Source: Clostridiales bacterium
GTDB taxonomy: Bacteria > Bacillota > Clostridia > Christensenellales > Aristaeellaceae
Length of the DNA stretch: 12,487 nt
Assembly (NCBI GenBank): GCA_012512355.1
Contig: JAAZEI010000002.1
Span: 1-12,487 of the forward strand
Direction of reading: 5' to 3'
This document shows positions 1-8,630 of the stretch, one piece after another. Each line of letters begins with the position of its first letter. Position 1 is the first letter of the stretch. The notes under the pieces were generated by a model that saw only the letters and a program-made list of their open reading frames with translations, had not been told where the DNA came from and did not search any database. The position numbers and the translations under genes are program-made.

Positions 1-72
1 GTCAGCAAAAATACGATTCCAATGATGCAAATAAACAGTAAACTGCTCAAAGTATAAATAGTTTTTTTTCAT
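1..72 (-). CDS. 5' end of an unidentified gene, probable signal peptide or membrane anchor, partial
   Basis: The gene begins on the minus strand at the ATG at 72-70 and runs off the left edge. A GGAG lies 8 nt upstream of the ATG and a candidate promoter lies further upstream, so a real start is likely. Read in frame, the 24 codons give a nondescript peptide (MKKNYLYFEQ...). The ATG is followed by eight A. If one A is removed, the peptide becomes MKKTIYTLSSLL followed by FICIIGIVFLL, a typical positively charged start plus a hydrophobic helix. In that frame a TGA sits directly before the lysines, so the frame has no ATG of its own. Either the A run carries an indel (mutation or sequencing error) or expression uses slippage on the A run. 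Only the first codons are visible, so no function can be given. Confidence 0.4.
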   Translation of the reverse strand, partial: MKKNYLYFEQFTVYLHHWNRIFAD

Positions 73-106
73 CAGTTCGCTCCAGATCTTTTATTTTATT
101 GATTGT

Positions 107-135
107 ATTTTAACATCTTTTTCAAAAAATGTAAC
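107..135 (-). promoter_or_regulatory. Candidate promoter for the left-edge minus-strand gene
   Basis: On the minus strand there is a TAAAAT -10 (positions 112-107) with an extended TGT just before it. A GTTACA -35 (135-130) lies 17 nt upstream, matching TTGACA at 4 of 6. The region is very AT-rich, so chance matches are likely. It points to the ATG at 72 and lies back to back with the pgsA promoter. Confidence 0.35.
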
Positions 136-231
136 AACAATTAAAAAATCATCGAGTATGTTCATTTAAATTCTCCCAAACATCTTGACACTATCGTTTG
201 TTTATGGATGCTGTACGGAAGAAAGAAAGAA

Positions 232-240
232 TGTTATAAT
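232..240 (+). promoter_or_regulatory. Extended -10 promoter element of pgsA-guaB
   Basis: The sequence TGTTATAAT is a perfect TATAAT preceded by the extended TGn motif. There is no good -35 at the usual spacing (212-217 reads TGTACG), which is acceptable for extended -10 promoters. Transcription would start near 247, leaving a leader of about 18 nt that contains the pgsA ribosome binding site. An ATG at 208 lies upstream of this element, so it cannot be the start on this transcript. Confidence 0.55.
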
Positions 241-264
241 ACCTTGACTTTGAAAGGAGCAAAT

Positions 265-2317
<2,053 letters not shown>

Positions 2318-2343
2318 TACTATTCTCAATCAACAGCTCATCA

Positions 2344-2376
2344 AAAAGAGGCTTGACATCACATCAAGCCTCTTTT
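2344..2376. terminator. Bidirectional intrinsic terminator between guaB and potD
   Basis: A perfect 13-bp inverted repeat, AAAAGAGGCTTGA (2344-2356) and its complement (2364-2376), has a 7-nt loop. The stem has a GC-containing middle and ends in a T tract on both strands (TTTT on plus, TTTTT on minus). It lies 26 nt after the guaB stop and 16 nt after the potD stop, so it can end both converging transcripts. Confidence 0.88.
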
Positions 2377-2392
2377 AAATTTGTGAAAACTG

Positions 2393-3436
2393 TTATCTTG
2401 CGTTCTTTACCTGAGACCAAAGCGCATTATATATGGTCATGAATTCCGGCGGAATATCGTAAAAGAACTCCGCGTTATCAATCGTCTCCTGGCTTGGGTT
2501 AAGGTTTTCATTGTTCAGGTACTCTTCTCCCAATATTTCGATGGCCGGCTCGCTGGGCGTGGAATATTGAATGTATTCCTGATTCATCACGGCAATGTCA
2601 GGCCTGCTCAGAAAATTAATCAGAGCATGCGCATTTTCCGGGTTTCTGGCGGCACTGGGTATAACCATGCCATCGACCCACACATTGCTACCTTCTTTTG
2701 GTACGACATAAGCTAAGTCTTCATTAAGGTTGATGGCATATTGCGCATCCCCTGACCAAACAACGCCCATGATGGCTTCTCCTGCCACCATTTTGTCTTT
2801 GGTTTCATCCACTTGATAAGCTTTAACAATACCATCCTGTTTTTGTTTTACAAGCAAATCCTTGGCAGCATTCAGCTCAAGCGGATCACGGGTATTCATC
2901 GAATAACCCAGGTATTTAAGAGCCAATCCAAGGCTGTCCCGGATAGAGTCCAGCATAAAGATCTCACCTTTGTAGGTATCTTCAAACAGTACTTTCCAGC
3001 TGTCAATTGGTTCTTTTACTCTTGTTGTATCATACAATATGCCAACAGTCCCCCACATATAAGGAACAGAGTATTTATGGTCTGGGTCATAAGAGGGGTT
3101 TTCCAGCCAATCAAGGGTACCTTCTGCATTGGGTATCTGCGAAAAATCCAGTTCCATCAGCAGATCCTCAACAATAAGACGCTCTATAACATAATCGGAA
3201 GGAAAGATCAGGTCAAAGGCGGATGGATTTGTGCGCACCTGCACCATCATATCTTCATTGGTTGTAAAGTTCATGTAGTTGACTTTTATATCCGTCTCTT
3301 GTTCAAAAATTTTCAGAGCATCCGGATCAATATAATCTTCCCAGTTGAAAACATTAACCGTTCCTTCAGCATAACCTTGGGGCAGAAAAGAAACTACAAG
3401 CAGTGCGCATAGCACGAATGACAAAATTTTTTTCAT
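2393..3436 (-). CDS. potD: Spermidine/putrescine-binding protein of the PotABCD importer
   Basis: This extracytoplasmic receptor captures polyamines and delivers them to PotBC. The 347-residue protein has a signal peptide (MKKILSF, then a hydrophobic core, ending near GYA at 21-23) followed by the PotD fold. Residues matching known polyamine contacts of E. coli PotD are visible: Trp32 and Tyr35 in FNWEDYI, Ser80 and Tyr82 in PSDYV, Asp163 in MLDSIRD, Trp227 in VVWSGDA, and Trp253 and Asp255 in VWVDGM. E. coli Glu171 appears replaced in the D-SIRD-S segment. There is no lipobox cysteine at the end of the signal peptide, unusual for a Gram-positive binding protein. The start has a perfect AAGGAGG (3444-3450), 7 nt upstream. 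It is the last gene of the operon, 25 nt after potC. Whether spermidine or putrescine is preferred cannot be read from sequence alone. Confidence 0.93.
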   Translation of the reverse strand: MKKILSFVLCALLVVSFLPQGYAEGTVNVFNWEDYIDPDALKIFEQETDIKVNYMNFTTNEDMMVQVRTNPSAFDLIFPSDYVIERLIVEDLLMELDFSQIPNAEGTLDWLENPSYDPDHKYSVPYMWGTVGILYDTTRVKEPIDSWKVLFEDTYKGEIFMLDSIRDSLGLALKYLGYSMNTRDPLELNAAKDLLVKQKQDGIVKAYQVDETKDKMVAGEAIMGVVWSGDAQYAINLNEDLAYVVPKEGSNVWVDGMVIPSAARNPENAHALINFLSRPDIAVMNQEYIQYSTPSEPAIEILGEEYLNNENLNPSQETIDNAEFFYDIPPEFMTIYNALWSQVKNAR

Positions 3437-3461
3437 TTGGGTTCCTCCTTAAAATTGTTCT

Positions 3462-4226
3462 TTATGATGACTCGGCAGTGCGCCGATTAATCAATAGAAG
3501 TAGAATCAGCAATGATACAAACATAAGCGCGCTAAGTGCGTTCATGGTAGGTTTAATGCCCTTTCTCGCTTCTGAATAAATCAAAGTAGAAAGGTTTTGT
3601 ACCAGCGGGCTTGTTGTAAAGTAGCTGATGGTAAAATCGTCAAGCGAGAGTGTAAAGGCAAGCATAGCCCCTGTTATTATACCCGGTCGGACAGCAGGTA
3701 AAATAACTTTTCGCAAGGCATATCCAGGCGTTGCGCCAAGATCAAGTGCCGCTTCGTAGCTATGCTTGTTCATTTCCTTGAGTTTAGGCAGGACAGAGAG
3801 CACGACATAAGGCGTGTTGAACGTGATATGTGCCAAAAGCATGGTGAAATAACCGCGATCCATTTTCGTGAAAATAAACAAAAGCATCAAGGATATTCCT
3901 GTGACTATATCAGGCATGGTCATGGGAATGTTGCTCAGTGTCAGCATCATACTTTGGGGTTTTTTAGACATGGCGTGTATACCTATGGCAGCCATCGTAC
4001 CCAGAATAGTTGAAATCAAAGATGCAAGAATCGCAATGGTGACCGTTACATATAGAGCCTGCATGATGTTAGGGCTCTGAATCAGCTGGACATACCAGCG
4101 AAAAGAAAACCCCTCCCATTTCGCCCGACTGATGCCTGCGTTGAACGACTGCAAAATAAGAACAGCAATCGGTACATATAAAAACAGGAGAATCAATGCG
4201 AGATAAGCGCGTTTTAATGTCTTCAT
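3462..4226 (-). CDS. potC: Spermidine/putrescine ABC transporter permease PotC
   Basis: This is one of the two membrane subunits that form the polyamine channel. The 254-residue length is normal. It has an N-terminal membrane helix (about 8-28), further helices at about 58-80, 95-120, 127-145, 183-200 and 230-246, and the ABC-permease EAA loop EAALDLGA...PAVRPG at 158-182, which docks onto PotA. Its ATG overlaps the potB stop by one base (TGATG), which implies translational coupling. A GGAGG lies 12 nt upstream inside the end of potB, a somewhat long spacing. potD follows after 25 nt. Confidence 0.93.
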   Translation of the reverse strand: MKTLKRAYLALILLFLYVPIAVLILQSFNAGISRAKWEGFSFRWYVQLIQSPNIMQALYVTVTIAILASLISTILGTMAAIGIHAMSKKPQSMMLTLSNIPMTMPDIVTGISLMLLFIFTKMDRGYFTMLLAHITFNTPYVVLSVLPKLKEMNKHSYEAALDLGATPGYALRKVILPAVRPGIITGAMLAFTLSLDDFTISYFTTSPLVQNLSTLIYSEARKGIKPTMNALSALMFVSLLILLLLINRRTAESS

Positions 4227-5218
4227 CAGATCAGGCTGCCTCCTTCACCTTCGGGATCAACCTTTCTCAATAGGCCCAGACTGAATAAAATTAACACCAT
4301 CATGATCAGACTTAAGGCACTGCCGACATTCCAGTCATCAGCGGTGAGAAAGGTGCGCTCAATCAGATCGCCAAACATCTCGGTATTCCCGCCGCCAAGT
4401 ACCCTGGGAATAAAGAAGGTCGTGACAGAAGGCATAAACACCATGGTAATGCCCGAGACGATACCCGGCATGCTGATGGGAAATATAACGCGCCAAAAGG
4501 TCGTCCACTTGTTTGCCCCCAAGTCCATCGCCGCTTCTGAAAGCCTTCTGTCCTGTCGGTTGAGCGAATTATAAATCGGGAATACCATGAATGGCAAATA
4601 ATTGTACACCATACCAAGCAAAACTGCTTGAGAGTTATACATCAGTTTGAGTTTGGCAAAGCCGAGACTTTGCAATAGCGTGTTGATTAAGCCATTGTCT
4701 TCGAGTAAACTCATCCAGGCGATGGTACGCAGAAGAAAATTCATCCACATCGGTATGATAAACAAGACGACGATCGTTGCTCCCAGCTTAAACTCGCGGT
4801 CCGCCATAATCAAGGCTGCGGGATAGCCCAGCAATAAAGATATACCCGTACAAAGGAAAGCCATCCACAGCGAATAAATCAAAGTGCCCACATTGACCGT
4901 TCCGCGAGCGCCCATACCAAGGGCTTCAGGATCAAACCCCTGGGCAATTAATTGAGTTTTCATGCCGCGGTTGCTGTCCCAGAAGTTGGCAAAGTTTTCA
5001 AGAGTAAATTGGCCCGCTTTGTCCGTGAATGCGTAATATGCTATCAGCACAAGCGGCAGGACAGTAAACACAACCATCCAAAGGGTATAAGGCCAGGCAT
5101 AAAAAGAACGCTTCATCCCCCTGTTGCGGCGAATTGTATGAACCAGCATCGCCACAAACAAACCAAATCCAATGCCCATAAGCCAAAAACCCCAGGAGGG
5201 AATGCTTAAATTATTCAT
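4226..5218 (-). CDS. potB: Spermidine/putrescine ABC transporter permease PotB, with extra N-terminal helix
   Basis: This is the second channel subunit of the polyamine importer. The EAA loop EAAMDLGA...PISMPG lies at 228-252 and the usual binding-protein-dependent permease helices follow Trp42. At 330 residues it is longer than typical PotB (about 270-290). The excess is an additional hydrophobic segment at 11-29 ([19 protein letters not shown]) followed by the basic stretch RRNRGMKR, plus a long loop near 80-110. The start is either ATG at 5218 or the TTG directly before it at 5221. A GGAGGAGG at 5228-5235 is 9 nt from the ATG and 6 nt from the TTG; I chose ATG. The reading frame overlaps the end of potA by 8 nt. 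The ribosome binding site is also the coding sequence for the Glu-rich PotA tail. Confidence 0.9.
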   Translation of the reverse strand: MNNLSIPSWGFWLMGIGFGLFVAMLVHTIRRNRGMKRSFYAWPYTLWMVVFTVLPLVLIAYYAFTDKAGQFTLENFANFWDSNRGMKTQLIAQGFDPEALGMGARGTVNVGTLIYSLWMAFLCTGISLLLGYPAALIMADREFKLGATIVVLFIIPMWMNFLLRTIAWMSLLEDNGLINTLLQSLGFAKLKLMYNSQAVLLGMVYNYLPFMVFPIYNSLNRQDRRLSEAAMDLGANKWTTFWRVIFPISMPGIVSGITMVFMPSVTTFFIPRVLGGGNTEMFGDLIERTFLTADDWNVGSALSLIMMVLILFSLGLLRKVDPEGEGGSLI

Positions 5219-6275
5219 CAAGCTCTTCCTCCTCCATCGGTTTCATGATGTGGATATTAAAAGGAACGATCGACAAACCTACTTGTGATCCTTCAGGCTG
5301 CATACTCGTAGAATGTACTTTCCAGCTGAATCCGCCTGCATCTATAATCATCTCATAATGAACACCTTTAAATAAAACGCTTTTAACAGTCCCAACCAAC
5401 TGTCCAACGTCTTCTCCTACGATTACGATGTCTTCGGGACGGATAAGAACATCTACCTGAGCATCTTTTGCAAAGCCAAAGTCAACACAGGTAAAATTGG
5501 TCCCGCAGAAATTTACCAGCTCATCTTTAATCATGCGTCCTCTGATGATATTGCTCTCACCAATAAAGTTGGCGATAAAGGCAGATTTAGGTTCATCATA
5601 TATATGCTTGGGCGGCCCTATTTGCGCAATTCTTCCGTCCTTCATGACAACGATGGTATCAGACATCGTCAGCGCCTCTTCCTGGTCGTGTGTTACAAAA
5701 ATAAAGGTAATGCCCAATCGCTGCTGCATGCGTTTGAGTTCCAGCTGCATCCCCTTGCGCAATTTTAAATCAAGGGCACCAAGGGGTTCGTCAAGCAATA
5801 AAACTTCAGGCTCATTGACCAGTGCACGGGCAATTGCGATGCGCTGCTGCTGTCCGCCAGACAGTGAATCTACACGTCTTTTCCCATATTCCTTCAGGTT
5901 GACCAAATCAAGCATCTGGGCCACCCGCTCGTTTATTTCTTCTTTTGAGCGTTTGGATACTTTTAAGCCAAAAGCTATATTTTCAAAAACATTTAGATGG
6001 GGAAACAAAGCATATTTTTGAAAAACAGTGTTGACGCGCCGCTTATAAGGCGGCAAATCAGTAATATCTTGCCCATCAAAAATTACGCTGCCGGTGGTCG
6101 GTTTTTCAAACCCGCCGATAATGCGCAGAGTCGTTGTTTTACCGCAACCCGAAGGCCCTAGCAATGTCAGGAATTCATTCTTGCGTACATACAGGTTGAT
6201 GTCTTCGAGCACCACGGTGCCGTCATATTCTTTTGAAATATTTTCCAGTGTTATGAGCTTCTGTTGTTCTTGCAT
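5211..6275 (-). CDS. potA: Spermidine/putrescine ABC transporter ATP-binding protein
   Basis: This cytoplasmic ATPase powers PotBC. The 354-residue protein has all nucleotide-binding motifs: Walker A GPSGCGKT (40-47), Q-loop Gln86, signature LSGGQQQ (138-144), Walker B VLLLDE (158-163) and switch His196 in VTHDQEE. A C-terminal TOBE-type regulatory domain (about 240-345) includes IRPED (278-282), typical of PotA and related importers. An in-frame TTG at 6287 would add four residues. I prefer the ATG at 6275, which has GGAGG (6281-6285) 5 nt upstream; the TTG itself overlaps that site. The gene follows the regulator after 15 nt. The C-terminus MEEEELDE is unusually acidic and carries the potB ribosome binding site. 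Confidence 0.95.
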   Translation of the reverse strand: MQEQQKLITLENISKEYDGTVVLEDINLYVRKNEFLTLLGPSGCGKTTTLRIIGGFEKPTTGSVIFDGQDITDLPPYKRRVNTVFQKYALFPHLNVFENIAFGLKVSKRSKEEINERVAQMLDLVNLKEYGKRRVDSLSGGQQQRIAIARALVNEPEVLLLDEPLGALDLKLRKGMQLELKRMQQRLGITFIFVTHDQEEALTMSDTIVVMKDGRIAQIGPPKHIYDEPKSAFIANFIGESNIIRGRMIKDELVNFCGTNFTCVDFGFAKDAQVDVLIRPEDIVIVGEDVGQLVGTVKSVLFKGVHYEMIIDAGGFSWKVHSTSMQPEGSQVGLSIVPFNIHIMKPMEEEELDE

Positions 6276-6290
6276 GGAAGCCTCCAAAAA

Positions 6291-6833
6291 TTAAAATGAT
6301 GGCGGCGTAGAAACCCAGATAAAGTTCGCACGACGCTTGCTTTGGTTGCATATATAGTGAGGTTCACTCGGATGAAGGCAGAAACTTTCTCCTGCTGATA
6401 CTTTGTACCGCTTTGCCCCTACTACCAAATAAACAGTACCAGAGTAGACATACCCAAACTCCTCTCCTTCATGCGGAGGAATTTCCTGAGTTCGTCCCTG
6501 CGGTTTGAGATTGACCATGATAGGTTCGAGTTTGTTCTTTTGCGCATTGGGGACCAGCCAGGTGATTTCACCTTTCAGGACATCATCATCTTCTTTGATA
6601 AAAAGGTCATCGCGCGTAAAAACAATCTTTTCATCTGCAGTCTCTGTAAAAAAACTGCTGAGACTGCTTCCTAAACATTGCAGTAGATCTATAAGGGTAG
6701 CAATGGATGGCGATGTTAAGTTTCTTTCAACTTGAGAAATGAAGCCTTTGCTGAGCTCGGCGCGGTCAGCCAGTTCTTCCTGTGTTAAGTTGTGGGAGAT
6801 ACGCAGCCTGCGCAAATTTGCACCGATATCCAT
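6291..6833 (-). CDS. XRE-family transcriptional regulator with C-terminal cupin domain, presumed regulator of the pot operon
   Basis: This 180-residue protein has an N-terminal helix-turn-helix of the XRE/Cro type (about 5-60; LTQEELADRAELSKGFISQV is the core) and a C-terminal cupin_2 domain (about 105-176). The cupin part has H121-E-G-E-E-F-G-Y and P158-H159, the two short motifs that shape the ligand or metal pocket. This architecture matches the PuuR-like group, whose members sense polyamines or other small molecules. It is the first gene of the operon and directly precedes potA, so autoregulation and polyamine-responsive control of potABCD is the likely role; the ligand is inferred from position. 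The ATG has GGAGGGG just upstream. A good promoter and two palindromes lie in the leader. Confidence 0.88.
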   Translation of the reverse strand: MDIGANLRRLRISHNLTQEELADRAELSKGFISQVERNLTSPSIATLIDLLQCLGSSLSSFFTETADEKIVFTRDDLFIKEDDDVLKGEITWLVPNAQKNKLEPIMVNLKPQGRTQEIPPHEGEEFGYVYSGTVYLVVGAKRYKVSAGESFCLHPSEPHYICNQSKRRANFIWVSTPPSF

Positions 6834-6857
6834 GACCCCTCCGACTCAAAACCCTTA

Positions 6858-6867
6858 ATCACGTGAT
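6858..6867. promoter_or_regulatory. Perfect 10-bp palindrome in the regulator leader
   Basis: ATCACGTGAT is a perfect palindrome, 24 nt before the start of the XRE-cupin gene and downstream of its promoter. It could be an operator half of the local control region, but ten-base palindromes also arise by chance. It is separate from the AGTTTA dyad that begins 4 nt further on. Confidence 0.3.
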
Positions 6868-6870
6868 GCG

Positions 6871-6889
6871 AGTTTACTAATGCTAAACT
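6871..6889. promoter_or_regulatory. Candidate operator dyad of the XRE-cupin regulator
   Basis: AGTTTA and TAAACT form inverted arms separated by 7 nt. The dyad lies about 15 nt downstream of the regulator's -10 element, covering roughly +8 to +26 of the transcript, a position where a bound repressor would block initiation or early elongation. Its 19-bp size suits a dimeric HTH protein. No experimental or comparative support is available from the window. Confidence 0.35.
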
Positions 6890-6903
6890 TCAAAGCACTT
6901 TAT

Positions 6904-6932
6904 ATTAAACCATCCGAAGAATATGTTGTCAA
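6904..6932 (-). promoter_or_regulatory. Sigma-A type promoter of the regulator-potABCD operon
   Basis: On the minus strand, a perfect TTGACA -35 (6932-6927) and a TTTAAT -10 (6909-6904, 5 of 6) are separated by exactly 17 nt. It is the best promoter in the window. Transcription would begin near 6897, giving a leader of about 64 nt that contains both palindromes and the ribosome binding site. Confidence 0.7.
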
Positions 6933-7014
6933 GCGGTTGAAAAGTTTTTATGTATCATAATATATTTAAAATCTCCATTCATAGCCTTCCTGAAAGCTCT
7001 GCCAAAGAAGCTAA

Positions 7015-7043
7015 TTGCCAATAATTAAGCAACATGCTATGCT
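7015..7043 (+). promoter_or_regulatory. Candidate promoter of hutH
   Basis: A TTGCCA -35 (7015-7020, 5 of 6) and a TATGCT -10 (7038-7043, 4 of 6) are 17 nt apart. The -10 is preceded by TGC, an extended -10 motif. The start would be near 7050, giving a leader of about 35 nt with the hutH ribosome binding site GAGGAG. A TTGC-N10-GCAA dyad (7015-7032) overlaps the -35, a possible regulator site but weak. Confidence 0.5.
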
Positions 7044-7084
7044 AAATTATAAGAATATTTACAGCTTCAATATGAGGAGTAACT

Positions 7085-8626
7085 ATGCACAATCCAGACC
7101 ATTTTGAAACACTCACCATTGACGGATGCAGCCTCACACTTCGCGACTTTATTGAAGTCGCAAGATACAATAAAAAAGTCAGGGTAGCACCGACAGCGAT
7201 TGAACTGATGGCGCGTTCACGGCGCGTTGTGGAAGATATCGTAAAAAGCGGAAAGCCTGCTTATGGTATTAACACTGGCTTTGGGGACTTTTCGCGGGTT
7301 TCAGTGAGCCGGGAAGACGCTAGCACCTTGCAAAACAACCTCATTCTGAGCCATTGTACCGGCATGGGCGATCCTTATCCTCAGGAAGTGGTTCGCGGCA
7401 TGATGCTGCTCAGAGCCAATGCCCTTTGCAGCGGTTATTCAGGCATCAGGCCTGAAATTGTTTGTACCTTGATAGATATGCTCAATCAAGGCGTCCATCC
7501 TAACGTACCCCAAAAAGGATCTCTTGGTGCTTCAGGTGACTTAGCACCCCTATCTCACCTGGCTTTGGTCCTGCTTGGCAAAGGAGAAGCTCTGTTTGAT
7601 GATCAGCTGTTAACTGGCGACCAAGCGATGCTAAAAGCCGGTCTTCCGACTTATACCCTGCTGGCAAAAGAAGGTTTGGCTTTAATCAACGGCACCCAGG
7701 CTATGTGTTCCTGCGGCGCGTTGGTCCTTCATGATGCATTGCACGCTGCAAAACTGGCTGATATCGTCGCATCCATGTCCATTGAAGCGCTGCGAGGATT
7801 AACCAGCGCCTTTGAAGAAAGGGTGCAGGCAGTTCGTCCTCAGAAAGGTCAAAAACTTGTCGCGAAAAACCTACTCAAACTATGCGAAGACAGTAAGATA
7901 CTGGATATGTCATGTCGCTTGCGCGTACAGGATGCCTATACTCTGCGCTGTATCCCCCAGGTGCACGGCGCGGTGCGCGTCGCCCTTTCACACGTTCAGG
8001 ATATTGTGCAGGATGAGTTGAATGCAGTAACGGATAACCCCCTCATTTTTGCTGAAGATGGGGCAGTAATTTCTGGAGGAAACTTTCACGGTGAGCCTCT
8101 GGCGATGGCCTTTGATTATCTTGGAATAGCCGCCGCGGAGCTGGCCAGCATTTCAGAACGGCGAATTGAACGCATGGTTAATCCGCAGCTCAGCGGTCTC
8201 CCTGCTTTTCTGGTTAAAAATGGCGGACTCAACTCAGGGATGATGATTGTGCAGTATGCAGCAGCATCTATGGTGTCAGAGAATAAAATATATGCCCACC
8301 CGGCCAGCGTTGACTCTATCCCCTCTTCCGCCAACCAGGAAGACCATGTCAGCATGGGAACTACAGCTGCCAGAAAAGCTAGGCTAATAATAGAGAACAC
8401 ACTGAGTGTTCTGGCACTAGAATTGATGTGTGCTTGCCAGGGGCTGGATTTAATAGATGAAGAGGCTTCTCCAATTCATCGTACCATCCACAGCTATGTA
8501 AGAGAATTTGTGGATTATTATGATATTGACAGAGAAATCAGGCTTGATATTAACCAAATGAACAAAATCATCCGCAGCGATGAATTGCTGCGGATGACAA
8601 AGAAAATACTCCCGGATTTTGAGTGA
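7085..8626 (+). CDS. hutH: Histidine ammonia-lyase (histidase)
   Basis: HutH removes ammonia from L-histidine to give trans-urocanate, the first step of histidine degradation in the cytoplasm. The 513-residue length is normal. The motif GSLGASGDLAPLSH contains Ala149-Ser150-Gly151, which cyclise to the MIO electrophile. Other family landmarks are Tyr60 in YGINTGFG, NGTQAM (202-207), TDNPL (316-320), GGNFHGEP (331-338) and SSANQEDHVSMG (414-425). The ATG at 7085 has GAGGAG (7074-7079) 5 nt upstream. Unlike most hut loci, the gene is on the opposite strand to hutUI and converges on them with only 4 nt between the stop codons. The 3' end also encodes, on the other strand, a probable terminator. 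A phenylalanine or tyrosine lyase is unlikely next to hutU and hutI. Confidence 0.96.
   Translation: MHNPDHFETLTIDGCSLTLRDFIEVARYNKKVRVAPTAIELMARSRRVVEDIVKSGKPAYGINTGFGDFSRVSVSREDASTLQNNLILSHCTGMGDPYPQEVVRGMMLLRANALCSGYSGIRPEIVCTLIDMLNQGVHPNVPQKGSLGASGDLAPLSHLALVLLGKGEALFDDQLLTGDQAMLKAGLPTYTLLAKEGLALINGTQAMCSCGALVLHDALHAAKLADIVASMSIEALRGLTSAFEERVQAVRPQKGQKLVAKNLLKLCEDSKILDMSCRLRVQDAYTLRCIPQVHGAVRVALSHVQDIVQDELNAVTDNPLIFAEDGAVISGGNFHGEPLAMAFDYLGIAAAELASISERRIERMVNPQLSGLPAFLVKNGGLNSGMMIVQYAAASMVSENKIYAHPASVDSIPSSANQEDHVSMGTTAARKARLIIENTLSVLALELMCACQGLDLIDEEASPIHRTIHSYVREFVDYYDIDREIRLDINQMNKIIRSDELLRMTKKILPDFE
8561..8597 (-). terminator. Probable intrinsic terminator of hutU-hutI, antisense within hutH
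   Basis: A perfect 11-bp, GC-rich inverted repeat pairs TCATCCGCAGC (8568-8578) with GCTGCGGATGA (8587-8597) around an 8-nt loop. Read on the minus strand, the stem is followed at once by TTTTGTT (8567-8561), as expected of an intrinsic terminator. The stem begins 33 nt past the hutI stop. On the plus strand it is inside hutH codons and is followed by an A-rich stretch, so it should not stop the hutH transcript. Confidence 0.6.
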
Positions 8627-8630
8627 TTTT

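Noticed and set aside
185..190. Perfect TTGACA upstream of pgsA as a -35 element
   Set aside because: No -10 lies at 15-19 nt from it; the TATAAT at 235-240 is 44 nt away. The extended -10 alone is the better explanation.
177..200. CAAAC/GTTTG inverted repeat upstream of pgsA
   Set aside because: Five-base arms separated by 14 nt are expected by chance in such AT-rich DNA.
208..264. Longer pgsA start at the ATG at 208, adding 19 residues
   Set aside because: It lies upstream of the predicted transcription start and lacks a ribosome binding site, while the ATG at 265 has AAAGGAG and gives a normal PgsA N-terminus.
6991..7004. Catabolite-repression (CcpA cre-like) site upstream of hutH, TGAAAGCTCTGCCA
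   Set aside because: It lacks the central CG of the cre consensus and has another mismatch; it is too weak to annotate, although cre control of hut genes is known in Bacillus.
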